64,000 nucleotides of DNA, taken from the NCBI GenBank assembly GCA_036346375.1, contig CM070500.1, positions 78,534,437 through 78,598,436 on the forward strand. Reading direction: 5' to 3'. Origin of the DNA: Guadua angustifolia. Lineage: Eukaryota; Streptophyta; Magnoliopsida; Poales; Poaceae. This document shows positions 1 through 13,384 of the stretch, piece by piece (positions within the stretch are counted from its first letter, which is position 1; each line of letters begins with the position of its first letter). A program made the translations under genes and the position numbers. Below the pieces are notes generated by a model. The model saw only the letters and a program-made list of their open reading frames with translations, was not told the origin of the DNA and searched no databases.

Positions 1-112
1 AGGATCAGATCGCTGAGAGGTGGTGATTACAATTGTTACAAGTATAGTTAAAGGATTTTGCGCCGATGAGTCCGATGGGAGCTTTCTATCGGATGTCTGA
101 TTCCTAGTCCTT

Positions 113-130
113 CCTTCCTATCTATCTATC

Positions 131-161
<31 letters not shown>

Positions 162-171
162 CTATCTATCA
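113..171. repeat. TATC/CTAT tetranucleotide microsatellite
   Basis: About a dozen tandem copies of the tetranucleotide CTAT, interrupted once by TTAT. A simple sequence repeat with no associated gene. Confidence 0.97.
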
Positions 172-179
172 AAAATCAT

Positions 180-2400
180 CTATCCGCTAGGCCCGGTTAT
201 AATGGCTTAGATTAAAAGAAAGAGTCGATGTCAAGTACAACATAAATTAATAGAAATTTGTAATAAAAATTAGCAATTATACGATTTCAAAAGTAAGTCC
301 ATAAATAACTAAAATTCAGAATAATAATAAAATAAAAATTAGCAAATTAAAACAAATAATATATGTCAAGTACAAGCCAACCTATACTAATTAGGCACTC
401 CGAGAAAACTCCCACATTAAATAGAAAGATCTAGTCATCTATCCGTTGGACCCGATTATAATGGCCTATATTAAATGAAAGAGTCAATATCAAGCACAAT
501 CTAAATTTACTAAAATTTAGAATAAAAATATGAAAAAATTCTATTTGACTTCTACATGATTTCCAAAGTAAATTTATAAATAACTAAAATTTGGAATAAT
601 AATAAAATAAAAATTATCAAATTAAAATCTACGCCAAGTACTTGTAAAATTAACTAAAATTTGAAATAAAAATAAAATAAAATTATCAATTTGATTTCCT
701 AGATTCAAAAGTAAACCCTATAAATAAAATTTGGAATAGTAATAAATAAAAATATTAATTTTCATATGAATTCTAGCCTAACACCTAAAAAATTCACAAC
801 AAGTACAATAAAAAATGCAAATCTATCTATACCTCTGCTATACTAATTAGACAATATAAGAAAGCTCCCACATTAACCAGAAAGAGTTGTTAGTTTGTAG
901 GCCGAATTATAATAGTTTGGATTAAAAGAAAGAGTTCACATCAAGTACTATCTAAATTAATAGAAATTCATAATAAAACTTAAGGAAACTTAGTAATTTG
1001 ACTTTCATATGATTTTCAAAGTAAAACCATAAATAACTAAAATTTAGAATAATAATTAAATAAAAATTAGCAAATTAAAACAAAGAGTGTATGTCAACTA
1101 TAGGCCAAATTAACTAAAATTTAGAATAAAAAATAAAATTATCAATTTGATTCCAAGTAAACCTTGTAAACAAAATTTAGACTAGTAATAAATAAAAATA
1201 TAATTTTTCACATGAATTACAGTTCAAAACTACAAAAATTTGCACCAAGTACGATAAAAAATATATGAAAAACCTATCTATAACTCTATACTAATTAGAC
1301 ACTTTGAAGAAACTCTCATGTTAACTAGAAAGATCTAGCAGTCTATGTCTAGCCCGAATTATAATGGTTTAGATTAAAAGAAAGAACCCATGTCAAATAC
1401 TATCTAAGTTATCTGAAATTATGAATAAAAACTTAAGGAAAATTAGCAATTTGACTTCCAAAATTTACAAATTAAATCCATAAATAACTAAAATTTAGAA
1501 TAATAATGGAATTAATACAAGTTCAAATTAAATCATATAAATAAAATTAGGGATAGAAATAAATGAAAATATAAATTTTCATACGAATTCTAGCCTAAAA
1601 CTAGAAAAACATCTACCCCAAGTATGATAAAAGAATATGCAGATTCGGAATCAAAATTAAAGGGATTAGAGATTTGATTTGTACGACTTCGAAGTAACTC
1701 CATAAATAACCAAAATTCAAAATAATAGTTACTTACTCCAACCAAGTTCATAGGATGTATTTTCTCTTGACACATAGATCAAGGTGATATTTATAATGAT
1801 TAGAATTCCCCTAATCATTGTTTATTAGCACTATATTCAATGCATACATGTAGAGGATATAAAGTAAAGTTGGGTATTTATTTGGGGTATAGAGGGAGAT
1901 CACACTAAATTTTTATTGGAATATGAAATATAGCCTATATTTATGAACAATACCATTCAAGAAATACACACTATATTTTTTTAGGGAGCAAGTCTTTTTC
2001 AAGTACAAGCCAAATGAACTAAATCTAGAATAAAAATAAGCAATTTGATTTCTATATGAATTCAAAAGTAAATTGTAAAAATAAAATTTAGGATGAAATA
2101 AATGAAAATAGAAATAGATTTTTATAGAAAGCTGAACCTAAAACTGAAAAAATCTACCCTAAGTATGATCCAAAAATATTCAGATTAGGTATAATTCAAA
2201 GGATGATTAGAGATTTGATTTGTATGCGAATTAAAACACCAAATCATAAAAATATTAAAAATTCATAATAAGATCTATTACCTATACTAATTATAAACTA
2301 CAAGAAAATTTTCACATGAATCGAGAAAAGAAAAAGTTTTAGAGCCCATATAAGAAAACCAAGTTATAGTGACTATCACGTATAATCTAAATTAACGGAT
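180..2400. repeat. degenerate AT-rich repeat array, ~450 bp period
   Basis: A landmark of the form CGAATTATAATGGTTTAGATT recurs near 195, 453, 903 and 1353, so the last three are about 450 bp apart. Between landmarks the same phrases recur (ATAAATAACTAAAATTTAGAA, AATAAAAATTAGCAAATT, ATGTCAAGTAC, CTATACTAATTAG). A worn copy of the landmark region may lie near 2360. Units are diverged and indel-rich. No ORF has recognisable content. A short related piece lies in the opposite orientation at about 30370-30530, so this is a dispersed repeat that has been locally amplified. Confidence 0.75.
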
Positions 2401-3064
2401 TCAAGTGACTTTATCTAAGAAGCTAGCTTGCGCGAATGCATACATGTGTCACTAACTAATACAATTAATACGGCTTTTCCATATATATACATGGACATCC
2501 ATATATTGTTACCATCAAATATGCTTGAAATCAATGCAAACTTTCAAAATTCAAACCACCATCCTATCTTCTTATCCTTTGCATGAATCTTAAGGTATTT
2601 TAGAGGGGCATATGGACATATATATGTACTAGATTGGATGTTAATGGAGAAACTACACATTTTAATAACTCGAGACTGGAGACAACACCTTAACCAATAT
2701 TCTTTCCAACCTTAAACAACAACTTCCTCCATCCCGCAATATAAGTTCTTATTGTTGGGAAGCATCGTCCCACAATATAAATCTAATATGGAGATCAAAG
2801 GTACAATTATTGCAATATTTCTAACATATAGCCTCCTTTAAAGCTGAAAGAGTAGATGTATAGTTGTAGTATGCCACATAATGGAGATATACATGGTCCA
2901 ATAACATCATTTTTTTCTCAAATTTAGTATCTCATTGATCTGTGCGTATGGTGGGCGGTGGTCTTTGAATTTATATTATGGTAGGAAGGGAGTATCACCA
3001 AATTTACCTTGAGAAAAATGATTGTTCGATCCACATAGGATTTGTGATAGAACCATTATCTTGT
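2401..3064. other. AT-rich intergenic stretch, nothing recognised
   Basis: I see no coding signature, RNA gene or paired element termini here. Confidence 0.6.
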
Positions 3065-3072
3065 CTTGTGAT

Positions 3073-3240
3073 TAGGGATGGCAATGAGACACAACAAGCA
3101 TGATGGGAGTCACCCATGTCCATACCCGTTTACTTTGCGCCCACGAACATGTCCATGGACACAAAACTAGGAGCATACCCGCCTTGATTAGAATTTTTAC
3201 CCACAGATAATCAAGTTATCGGGCGAGATTGCCATCCCTA
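3073..3240. mobile_element. 168 bp hAT-type MITE
   Basis: Perfect terminal inverted repeats TAGGGATGGCAAT (left) and ATTGCCATCCCTA (right). The flanking octamers are CTTGTGAT (3065-3072) and CTCATGAT (3241-3248), which match at 6 of 8 positions, as expected for an aged 8-bp hAT target duplication. There is no coding capacity. TIRs starting TAGGGATGGCAA are typical of plant hAT MITEs. Confidence 0.8.
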
Positions 3241-3248
3241 CTCATGAT

Positions 3249-4925
3249 ACTATTTAGTTGTTTATGATCTACTATTAGACTAACAATGTTGCTCAAGTCA
3301 TGTCCTGTGTTATAGTTGCAAAACCATTTAAGCTAGGGTAGGTTTTACAAATATATTTTTGAGATTATTTAAGAAAATGGAAAATTGGAAGGTGAAAACC
3401 CCAGTGATCCTGATCCTACTGTATACAAATAGTGGAATCTTTGAAGCATGCGGCCTCCCTATCCAGGGGGGCCTACAAAGGACACTTGGGCTATTACATG
3501 GGCCAGTCCTTATCAATGGGATTTGTATGGTCGTACTCCTAGACACAGGGCCCACTCTCTTTGGATCTGGACATTGTTCACATTCACATACCCACATGGT
3601 CACAACAAGCTACTACCGGTAACATGCTACTACTACATGTGCTTAGCTGGTAGTCAAGGATTCTCCTTAAGAAAGACTAGTAGAGTAGTACAGGAGTCCA
3701 GGACTATTTAGAACGCAGGAATTTCAGAAAAGAAAACTTTTCAAGTTTGTATAAGTTCTTTTAATCCAAACTCCCATGTTACAAATGAGGGCCTAACTAA
3801 GACAAGCTGACAACCTAGGCGCACACCAAAGGAAAGGAACAAGGGACGCTGCAGCTGGTGAGCACTGAGACACTAACCCATAGGGTGGGCCTGGCCTCGC
3901 CTGTTTCTTGCTGGTTATTTTAGGTCCCGCATGGTTTTGGACAAGCGTTCAATGCACCACATGTCGCAATTCCTGGCTCTTCGGCGGCTTAGCTCGCTCA
4001 CCGTCCAAGTGGCGGTATCGTCTAGTCTGCATTTTATCAAACACGATGGTACATGTTCCTCCCTTGGCTTATAGAGCCAACCGAGGTTGCGGAAGTCCCC
4101 TTAGCAGTCCTCACGGAACTGTCCGAATCAAAATCGATGGTTTAGATCGGCAAAAAAACTACGTAGGGTTTTTTTCTGTACGAAAACATTGTTTATAGTG
4201 CTGTAGCAAACACTGTTCATCAAAATTTTCACTGGTCCAGACGATCGTGCACTCAATCCGATGATTCAGGGCTATAGGGACTGTTTAAGTTACAATCCCT
4301 ATAACCACTACAGGAAACCTTGCCCTTACAGAGCATATTTCCTCTTGCTATAAAGACTAAAAAGATGTTGAAACTCTTTATTATTATCTATAAACAATAT
4401 ATTTAATGTATACGTATAGAAAATATAAAGTAAAATGCATATTTATTATAGATAGAGGTAAAATATCAAACTAATTTTGTATTAGCAAATGAAATATGCT
4501 TTATATTTATAAATAAGATCACTCAAAAAATAAGTCCCTATGCGGAACGAGTAACGTCCCTTTCACCAACAAAAGCTTCGATTTCCATCAATTGACCGGT
4601 GTCAGGTTTATACAGTGATTGTAATAGCTCCGCCCCTAGGAGCGGTAGCCAGAGCACAGCGGGCCTGTATGAAATACGAAAATCCACTTATACCCCCTCT
4701 CAAATAGAACAGTCCAGTACCAGCCTAGCAGTCTCTCAATTCTTTCATCTTTTGTATTGTTACACACTTACATTATATGTGACTGTTAAACAAATGAATG
4801 CAAACTTTGAACATGGTTGGCATGTTAGGCTTTCGATGCCTTAGTCTTAACCCTCTCCTTCCATTTTTCTGGATACGCCTCTGCGTATGTTGTCCCTGAG
4901 GCCACTGACAACTATGAAAGAGGTT
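3249..4925. other. intergenic stretch, no gene recognised
   Basis: Short ORFs on both strands around 3330-3710 and 3908-4198 overlap each other, have no recognisable domain and lack gene context. The TGTAGCAAACACTGTTCATC phrase near 4200 is a type of sequence often found in dispersed plant repeats. I see no paired termini that delimit an element. Confidence 0.55.
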
Positions 4926-4930
4926 GGCAC
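4926..4930. repeat. target-site duplication GGCAC (left copy)
   Basis: GGCAC directly precedes the TGTAACACCC terminus of the left LTR and is repeated at 25869-25873 directly after the right LTR, proving that everything between is one insertion plus later nested insertions. Confidence 0.95.
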
Positions 4931-7819
4931 TGTAACACCCCGGCACCCACAATGCCCTGAGTGTCACCAACCAGAGATTAAAACTAGATAAGGAAGATCA
5001 AACTCTAATAGAACTCCGAAATTCACTAAAAATTTCGGCAACACCCTCCCTAAAATAGTGGACATCCACTCAGCAGACAAAAGAGAATATTCATCATAAA
5101 CATTCTAATAACAACAGCAACACGAAATCAAAGAACCGTCATGACCATCTAAGTGTAATAACATCAGTCATCAATTAAAACTCAACTACAACATGATTAC
5201 ATAATGAATTTAACTAGTTTTCAAAATGAACTGAGTAACCTAACTAATCATTTAACATATCATGAGTGTGAGAGAGGTGCAGCTAAGTCCCATCCCGGCA
5301 AGTCGCTCTGGGTACCTAAAAACATTAAACAAACAAGCGTGAGTTCAAAGACTCAGTAAAGTGCAACAAGTAATAACATCAATATCAATTAAAGTATTTA
5401 AATCAGTAACATGCTCCTATTTATTATACTAAATTAACAAGTACATAAATAAAGAAATCACCATCCGTTACCTCATCAACTACATTGCTCACTAAATTCA
5501 CATACCTCATTAGATAACATTGGATGAGTTCACGACTCGATCCATTCTTAACCTGTAAATTACCCTCAACTCAAGGATCATCAGTTGTCATCCATCATTA
5601 ATAGTACCAAACGATGCATCTGACATAACCATATTACACTCAATTTGTCACATATCTTATTAAATACTTTTGGGTGAGCCCACGGTCCTATCCCACCTCC
5701 ACACATTACCACTCAATAGCCATCAATAGTAATGCTATGCAATGCGGATATGCACCTTTTAAGACTTATATCGGTATAGCTGAGGGAACACCCGTCGATG
5801 TTCACCCTCTACCTCCATCCCGTGGAGGTGCCTACTCTTACTGTCTCGCTCCCATCCACCTCGATGGATGGGACTACGAGGTAGGACTTACTCTGTGGCG
5901 CTCCGGATTAGTCATAACTTTCTCACCGACCTCACCGGATTAGTTATGACTTTCTCACCGACCTGGCCCATGCAATTTCTTGGATATGAATGAGAATGAT
6001 GCATTGCTTCTCATTATATACATTACACATTCATTTAACCATCCACCAATACCATTAATCTCATAAGCATTTCATAATTGTCATATAAGCAAGTATGATC
6101 AATCAACAACAATGAGAAGAAAAAAAAGAATAGGGTGTTAAGTTTTCACATTAAATACCACCAAATCATCCTACTATTTTACATGCACTTGCCTTTAACC
6201 ACAAGAAGTGAAGTGGCGAGAAGAAGAAGCCACTCCCGAAGCTACACCACCTGGAAACACGATTACGTACTCAATTTCACAAGTTCTAGAGTCAACAAAC
6301 AACACATCTACTCCCTAACTCAAATTTGCACCAAACTCTGAATTCATACAAAACTGGTTTGGATAGCCCACTTCGCCATAGCGCAACTATTGCTAAACAG
6401 CTTCAAATTAAGAAAAGAAAGACATTTTAAACATTTACACTGAAATTCCTATCTATCTCTAGACAATTACAAATTCCAACTCGGCCTCTAACTTGTCCTT
6501 AATCACAGCACAAAGTTGAATCTGCTACTAGCCACAATTTAGATAGAAAAAGGTAAAACTTGCATAACTTTTTAATGGTTGAACCAAATTAAATGAACTT
6601 AGATTCTAATTAATCACAAGAGGATAATCTACAACTCTATTGTAGCCATTTATTAAAAAGATGCATTATTAATTCCCAGATTAGAGATGAACAGAGGTTA
6701 TAAGCATTAACAGTATATTCTGAACAGCAGGCACTAAAATGAACATAACTTTTAATTGGCTAAGTAAAAATTTGCATTCTTGGGCTCCAAATGACCACAA
6801 GAGGATAACTTAAAGTTACTCTATAGCCATTTCCTCAACACCTAAAAGTAGAGTCCGATCAAACTGCCCTCTGAACTTCAGACCAACTCTGAACTTCCAG
6901 CAGAAATTTGCAGTTCTGGACAGCAACTTCAACAGGCCATAACTTTTGATTCCTAACTCCAAATCAAGGAAAAAAATACACTTTATAAATCTACAGGAAA
7001 TTTACCACATTTCTCTAGGCAATCAAAAATCCTAATTAGGCCTATAGCTATAACAAATCTTCAGTTGAACTTTTTGGGTACAATCCACAACCTAATCTGG
7101 ACAGTCAACACCAAAAATGGCATAAAGTCCAATTGGCTGATCAGATTTTAGAGTTCTTGAGCTCAAATTAAAGGGGATTCGACGATCTACAACTTGCTCT
7201 ATAGCCAAATATTCAATAAATTTTACCTTGCCCAAATCGATGCTACAAGACTGCTGACGAATCTGCTCGAAAACAGCACAGGGTTTCCTCCATTCTAGGG
7301 CTAGTTTCCCCCCAAAATTTTCACATCTAGGAACCCTAGAACCCAAATAAACCAGTCAAGGACCTCTAAACCGAGCTCCAAAGCAATCCTCCATGGGGGA
7401 ACACCCACTTACCAAAGGAAGAAGCAAGGGATGGAGGGAGCTACTGCTGTCCAGCCGAGTTGGAGAAGAGGCGCCAACCTTGGGGGTGAGGGAGGAACCA
7501 GGGAGGAGCTCCATTTGAGGGGGGGGGGACTTGGAGAGGAGGAGAGCCCCATACTGCTGGAGGTGGGAGGAGGAGCTGAAAATGGGGGAAGAAAGATGGG
7601 GAAAGAGGAGAGGAAGTTGTCGGCTGGAGAGGGAAGAAAAAAGAAACCGGGTGGGGGAGAGGAAAAGGAGGAGGAGAGGGAAAACAGGTTTCGGCCAAGG
7701 GGGAGGGAGTGCCAGGCGCAAGGCAGGGAGGGGAAAAAAGATTTGGGCCTAAAGGAGATGGGGGAGAAAAGGAAAAGACAGGTTTCTTAACCCTCTCAAA
7801 ATTTAACTGCGACATTACA
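4931..7819 (-). repeat. 3' LTR (left, uninterrupted copy) of the LARD-like element
   Basis: 2889 bp, TGTAACACCC to GACATTACA. It preserves the empty site of the CACTA insertion (GCACC-TTTT-AAGAC near 5754) and of the second LTR insertion (GAAG-CTACA-CCACC near 6240). A ~32 bp unit ending CTCACCGACCT is tandemly doubled at 5907-5972. On the minus strand its first ~370 bp (7420-7790) are almost pure pyrimidine. The ORFs seen there are composition artefacts. Confidence 0.93.
7420..7790. other. purine-rich strand-asymmetric tract at LTR 5' (U3) edge
   Basis: The + strand is dominated by G and A (GGAGAGG, GGGGGAGAGG type runs), including a G9 run near 7520. The same tract is present in the other LTR at about 25470-25835 and, diverged, in the solo LTR at about 23910-24240. 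It sits just inside the U3 start of each LTR. It could support triplex or promoter function, but that is only inference. Overlapping ORFs on both strands reflect composition, not genes. Confidence 0.8.
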
Positions 7820-7832
7820 CTCTCCCCCCTTA
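7820..7832 (-). other. polypurine tract (PPT)
   Basis: On the minus strand this reads TTAAGGGGGGAGAG immediately upstream of the left LTR terminus TGTAATG. A purine run touching the 3' LTR is the plus-strand primer of LTR retrotransposons and fixes the element orientation as minus. Confidence 0.88.
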
Positions 7833-10800
7833 AAGAAATTCGACCCCGAATTCCCAGTGCACCGGATACAAAATAAAGTCCACAAGGGACTTAAACTTCT
7901 TTGCAACTTAAATCATCTACGCAAAAACTCAAATGGAACCAAACGGTAAACTAAATTCTCAAATCCAATGATTAATAAAAGAGTTTTTAACTTAACTCAG
8001 ACATATTTTCTCAACCTCCACCTTTACTCCAATTTCTACTGAAGTTTACAAATGACACGACTCCCTAGCATTCTAGAGTCCAAAGAATTTCCTGAACAAG
8101 GAATCTCACACGAATTTTCTCAATGTTCTACCTCAATACCTTCACTTCAGAACTCAATCATAATTGATATGCCACATTTCCATATCCAACATATCATACC
8201 ACTCTCTCAAGAATTAGTCTGACATAACTCAGACTAGACTTTCCATCAGCACTAAAACACACTATACCTTTTACTCGATTATTCTTCTCAACAGAAGTTA
8301 TAAATTTCTAAACTCAACAGAACTCTAACTTCCTCTTTCTACCGCTCTAACATGATTCATCAAACTCAAGATGACACAATCATCGCGAGACACATCCCCT
8401 TAACAAGCATTTAACCATTAGCATTTAAACAGTCAGCTTGGGTTCCAAACTTGAACCCCTACAAGTTAATTACACAAAACCCCATGCTTTCCAATTGTTC
8501 GACCTTTTTTCACAAAGACTCAAGATCAACCAATGCTCTCGAAGAAAATTAGCCCACTTGTGACATAATTTTTTTCCTTCCCAAACACAAACCACGATAT
8601 GATTTTATTCCATCTTCTCCCAGGCACATCTCACACCTGGGGACCACTAACTAAATTACATGCTCACAATCAAACACTTTATATCGAATTACCATCACCT
8701 TTTTTACAACCCACGATATTCTCAACAAAATTTGAATGGAGACATCAACAACCTCCATCATACTCCACTCTTAACCGCTAATGGTCAACGCCTAGCCCAT
8801 GCTAGGGCCGGAGATCATTACCAAACAACAATCGGTTCCCTTTTTTTCTAAGAGGGTCTCACCCTCACATTCTTTCACTCAAACAACCAAGCTCAGAAGC
8901 AAAAATCTTTAGTATACTCAACAATATACCCTGAATATTTATATTCTCAACCCAGGCTAGAATACAAAAGAAGTACAACTCTTTTGAATCAATTGCACCA
9001 CTTGCATCAACTTGAACCCAATGCGCTACAATTCCCTTTGGAAAGAATTAGACAATATCCAGAGATCACTCTTTTTCTTTCCTAAGTTAAGTCGCAAAGG
9101 AAAACTCAAATCTCAAATCAATGCGATACAATTCGCATCGGGAAACACTCAATTAAAAGAGAGAAACTCCACTTAAATCCTTGACAGAAGTTTTCAATAA
9201 CCAAACAATCCAACTCGCTTTCACTGAAGCAAAAGCTCTCAAAGCGGAAGGAAAACTCAATTCCCTTACAAACATAGCCAAATTACTCGAAATTATTCCA
9301 TCTTGCCTTTCATGCTAGAAAGCAAAGGAAGTCTCGATTCCCTTTAACCACTCAATCCAAGACCAACACATTAAAACCAAGGCACCAAGCTTTACCTCAG
9401 GGAGAACTCTAATAGAAAAGAAATACAGCACGAAACTTATTGAGGCAACTCATTTTCGCAAAAGCAAATAGCAAGCCTTTACCAAAGCAAAACATCAATC
9501 AGATAACCACTGATCACTTAGGGAACGATCATAAGTTTCATCCTTTGAAACACTCGCAAACCCATACACACTTTTCAATTGAATCCAATTCTAGTCACAA
9601 TAGGGTTACCAATTAAGTGTTTAACTCAAGGTTCCAGCACAACCCATTATGTCTATTTGCTTCCTTTAAATGCTGATTCCAAAGATAATTCTGTTTGCAC
9701 ACGAAAGAGCGCGATCCCTTCATATACTCTTGAGTGCAAAACCCTTATTCATAACATAAGCTAACCAGCTTAGCCAAAACCAAAGATTGGCATATATCAA
9801 TGAAATAAAATACTCCAAAAACCATCAAACGATTACTTCACACCTACTCTTTCATCCTCATTTTCGACCATCAAAACCAATTCCGCAACTTGACAACATG
9901 CATCTAAGTGGGGGAGTTCTACTGCCCACTAATTAATAGGATGCCTTAACCCAAAAAGGCAGGCACTCCTAGAAAATTATACACTCAATTGAGTCCATGA
10001 ACCTTTAAGAGAAGGTTCAACTCGAATACTACCACTTCGCGTATTTCCATACTCTTAGCCATTAAGTATTTCATATTCACCAAATCCTGAAAAGCCCAAC
10101 ACTCTTGAACATAAGTTACAACATCCAATTTTCGTTCAATTACTTTCTACTATTCACATAACTATCACTGGTCACATTATTATCGAACTCTAAACCATGT
10201 CTTAGGACGATCCACTAGGAGAACCACATTCTCACTTCCCTCAAAACAAATAACTTATCCATTACTCAACATAAGACGTGGGCTAACACCTTCTTTTGGT
10301 CTACTAACCAAGAAGAACTATTCTTCATACAACTTGTTTATTCCAAGCTTAAAACACATCTCGTCAGCACTTATCTCGGCGCAATCAGCAAATACCGTAC
10401 GTACAATCCCTAAGTCACATATTCAATATCCCCAGTCCCTTCAACTAATAAATGATTCTAACCACTCAATACGATCTCCACTAGACATCTTCCATAAATA
10501 CGGATCCCAGACAAACATTTGTCAAGGACAATTTCAACCTTTCATACAGTCATTCTATATCCCTAGTCTTTGATTACACATCGATCAAGTCATTTTGTGA
10601 ATCCACAATTTAATTGACCCATAAGAAACATCAACCAACAACTCTTATCAACTGGAAGCGCTAACTACTCATCATACTCTTAACGTCTTAAATATCCTCG
10701 TGGGTCACATACCCAACCTTAAAGGAAATCACAGCTCTTAAGCATGAACAACACCAATACACAACTTTGTTACCGGAAAACCCAACCATAAATCGCAAGA

Positions 10801-11775
10801 GAACTCGACTCTCGAATTCCCAAACTCTGATGGGAAACAACTCTTCAAACAAATCTCAAGATTTACCACTTCCACGAAGGAAGATAGATGCAAAGGGGGA
10901 AAAACCAAACGATCAACAAAATCCACAGGACTTAAGTTTTACCCCAAGACTTCAGTAAATTCGATTGAATTCATAGAATGACAATCACGGGAACAACACA
11001 AAAGTTATCTCCACAAGGCAACCCACGGTAATCAATGAAACTTGCTACCTAAAACCGCCAAAAGAACAATCAGCAAAGACTCATTACCAAACACTTTTCC
11101 TTTGTTTCCAATCAGCAAAGATAAAAAAACAACCAAACAGAATGGTAAAAGCAATTCGAAAGGATTCATCACTAACTTCTTTCCTCTTTAACTCCAAACA
11201 TCGAAGGCAAAAGAACCAACCTTCTCTCCTTACTCCCTAAACTACACCGCGAAAGACGACGACTCACTTACGAGAGGTTCCCAAACCGCAAGGGGTGGCA
11301 CTAACCAGTCACCCCCACAAGCAAAGCCCACAACACGGCCAAAGGAACAAAGTCGAAACCTTTCGGCTTAACCAATATCATGAACATAAACATATGAATT
11401 CCAACAATTCTTTCATAATCAAAGCAATATGCAACAATCAATTCAGCATTCAACATTAAAGCTCAAATACAACACTTAGGCGCAATTCATTCCTTTCATA
11501 AACATAGCAACATACATTATCAAATATAGCATTCAACAACAAAGCTTAAATACAACATTTAAGCGTAAAGCAACGATACCCATACCCTTCCTACTGTGCA
11601 TCAGAGTGTGTCAAGTTTTAAATTAATTAACCACTTTACTTCAAATTTTTAAGGTTGTTGCCCTAGGGCCAAATTTTTAACAAGAGTGGAAACCTATGCC
11701 ATGTTACTAATTCACGCAGCAAAATTTTAGTTCACTCTAGAGTAATTTGCTAAATTCACCTGCCATGGACCTAAA
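7833..11775 (-). mobile_element. non-coding internal domain of the LARD-like element
   Basis: About 3.9 kb, AT-rich, with only scattered ORFs below about 80 codons. I looked on the minus strand for chromovirus gag CCHC, the YVDD box, integrase DNGxEF and chromodomain signatures and recognised none. This fits large retrotransposon derivatives, which keep PBS, PPT and a packaging region but no genes. No further structure was resolved. Confidence 0.75.
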
Positions 11776-11791
11776 GCCCGCTCTGATACCA
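11776..11791 (-). other. primer binding site, initiator tRNA-Met type
   Basis: The minus strand reads TGGTATCAGAGCGGGC starting two bases inside the right LTR. The first 12 bases are the standard plant initiator tRNA-Met PBS. This marks the right LTR as the 5' LTR. Confidence 0.92.
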
Positions 11792-12644
11792 ACTGTAACA
11801 CCCTGGCACCCACAATGCCCTGAGTGTCACCAACCAGAAATTAAAACTAAATAAGGAAGATCAAACTCTAATAGTACTCCGAAATCCACTAAAAATTTCG
11901 GCAACACCCTCCGTAAAATAGTGGACATCCACTCAGCAGACAAAAGAGAATATTCATCATAAACATTCTAATAACAACAGCAACACGAAATCAAAGAACC
12001 GTCATGACCATCTAAGTGTAATAACATCAGTCATCAATTAAAACTCAACTACAACATGATTACATAATGAATTTAACTAGTTTTCAAAATGAACTGAGTA
12101 ACCCAACTAATCCTTTAACATGTCATGAGTGTGAGAGAGGTGCAACTAAGTCCCATCCCGGCAAGTCGCTCTCGGGTACCTAAAAACATTAAACAAACAA
12201 GCGTGAGTTCAAAAACTCAGCAAAGTGCAACAAGTAATAACATCAATATCAATTAAAGTATTTAAATCAGTAACATGCTCCTATCTATTATACCAAATTA
12301 ACAAGTACATAAATAGAGAAATCACCATCCATTACCTCATCAACTACATTGCTCACTAAATTCACATACCTCATTAGACAACATTGGATGAGTTCACAAC
12401 TTGATCCATTCTTAACCTGTAAATTACCCTCAACTCAAGGATCATCAGTTGTCATCCATCATTAATAGTACCAAACGATGCATCCGACATAACCATATTA
12501 CACTCAATTTGTCACATATCTTATTAAGTACTTTTGGGTGAGCCCACGGCTCTATCCCACCTCCACACATTACCACTCATCACAATAGCCATTAATAGTA
12601 ATGGTATGCAATGCGGATATGCTTAAATGCTCATAAGCACCTTT

Positions 12645-13060
12645 CACTACAAGAAACAGGGAAAAATTCGTGGGCCAAAAACCCACGAATTTAGGCCAAA
12701 ACCCACGAATTTAAGTTAAATTCGTGGGCAAACCGTCGAATTTAGTTCACGAATTTAACTCGATGAAATTAATCAATTAAATTCGTGGGTACCATTTAAT
12801 TTAAATTAAATTCGTGGTTATTAAAAAACTCACAATTTAATCATAAATTGTAATGAAAAACCCACAATTTAATCGCTAAATTGTAATGAGGAAACTCACG
12901 ATTATTTAATCGCTAAATTGTAATAAAAACTCATTTATTTAACTTAAATTGCAATTAAAACTCATTTATTTAATCTTAAATTGTAATGAAAAACTCACAA
13001 TTTAATCTTGAATTCGTGGGTACCATTTAATTTAATCATTAAATTCGTGGGTTTTAAATG
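12645..13060. repeat. left TIR and subterminal repeat block of the CACTA element
   Basis: The TIR is followed by repeated short motifs AAATTCGTGGG, CCCACGAATTT and degenerate versions (AACTCACAATTTAATC, TAAATTGTAATGA) in direct and inverted arrangement. Such subterminal arrays are the binding sites of TnpA-like proteins in characterised En/Spm elements. The role here is inferred from that. Confidence 0.9.
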
Positions 13061-13384
13061 GCTCACAATTTATCGACATTTATACAAAAAATATATATAT
13101 ATCCATATCGATATCACACTCAATACATATAACCATATCGATCACGCATATATATATCGATATGCATCTCATTCAACACAACCATCTTCACATTCAATCT
13201 TATTCAACACATCGCAATATTACCTCTACTAAACCTTTCCAAGAGTGTTTACAAATCGCCGGAGAGATCAACTCGCGACGGCTTACAAGATGAACATATA
13301 TAAGGCAATGACCTAGGTTAAGAATAACAACGATCCGTACCGCTCCGGCCCAAGCCTCCCGGCGACGGGCCTCCGCTCTGCTCC
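13061..13384. other. CACTA interior, unassigned
   Basis: An AT-rich part with ATATAT and CATATCGATATC runs, then a GC-richer piece (13320-13384) that leads into the LTR-derived repeat. No gene is recognised. Confidence 0.5.

Noticed and set aside
7356..7815. Several overlapping ORFs over 110 codons on both strands
   Set aside because: They lie in the purine-rich LTR tract, overlap each other in opposite frames and have extreme composition (Gly/Glu/Arg or Pro/Ser/Leu). The same ORFs recur at 25400-25951 because it is the other LTR.
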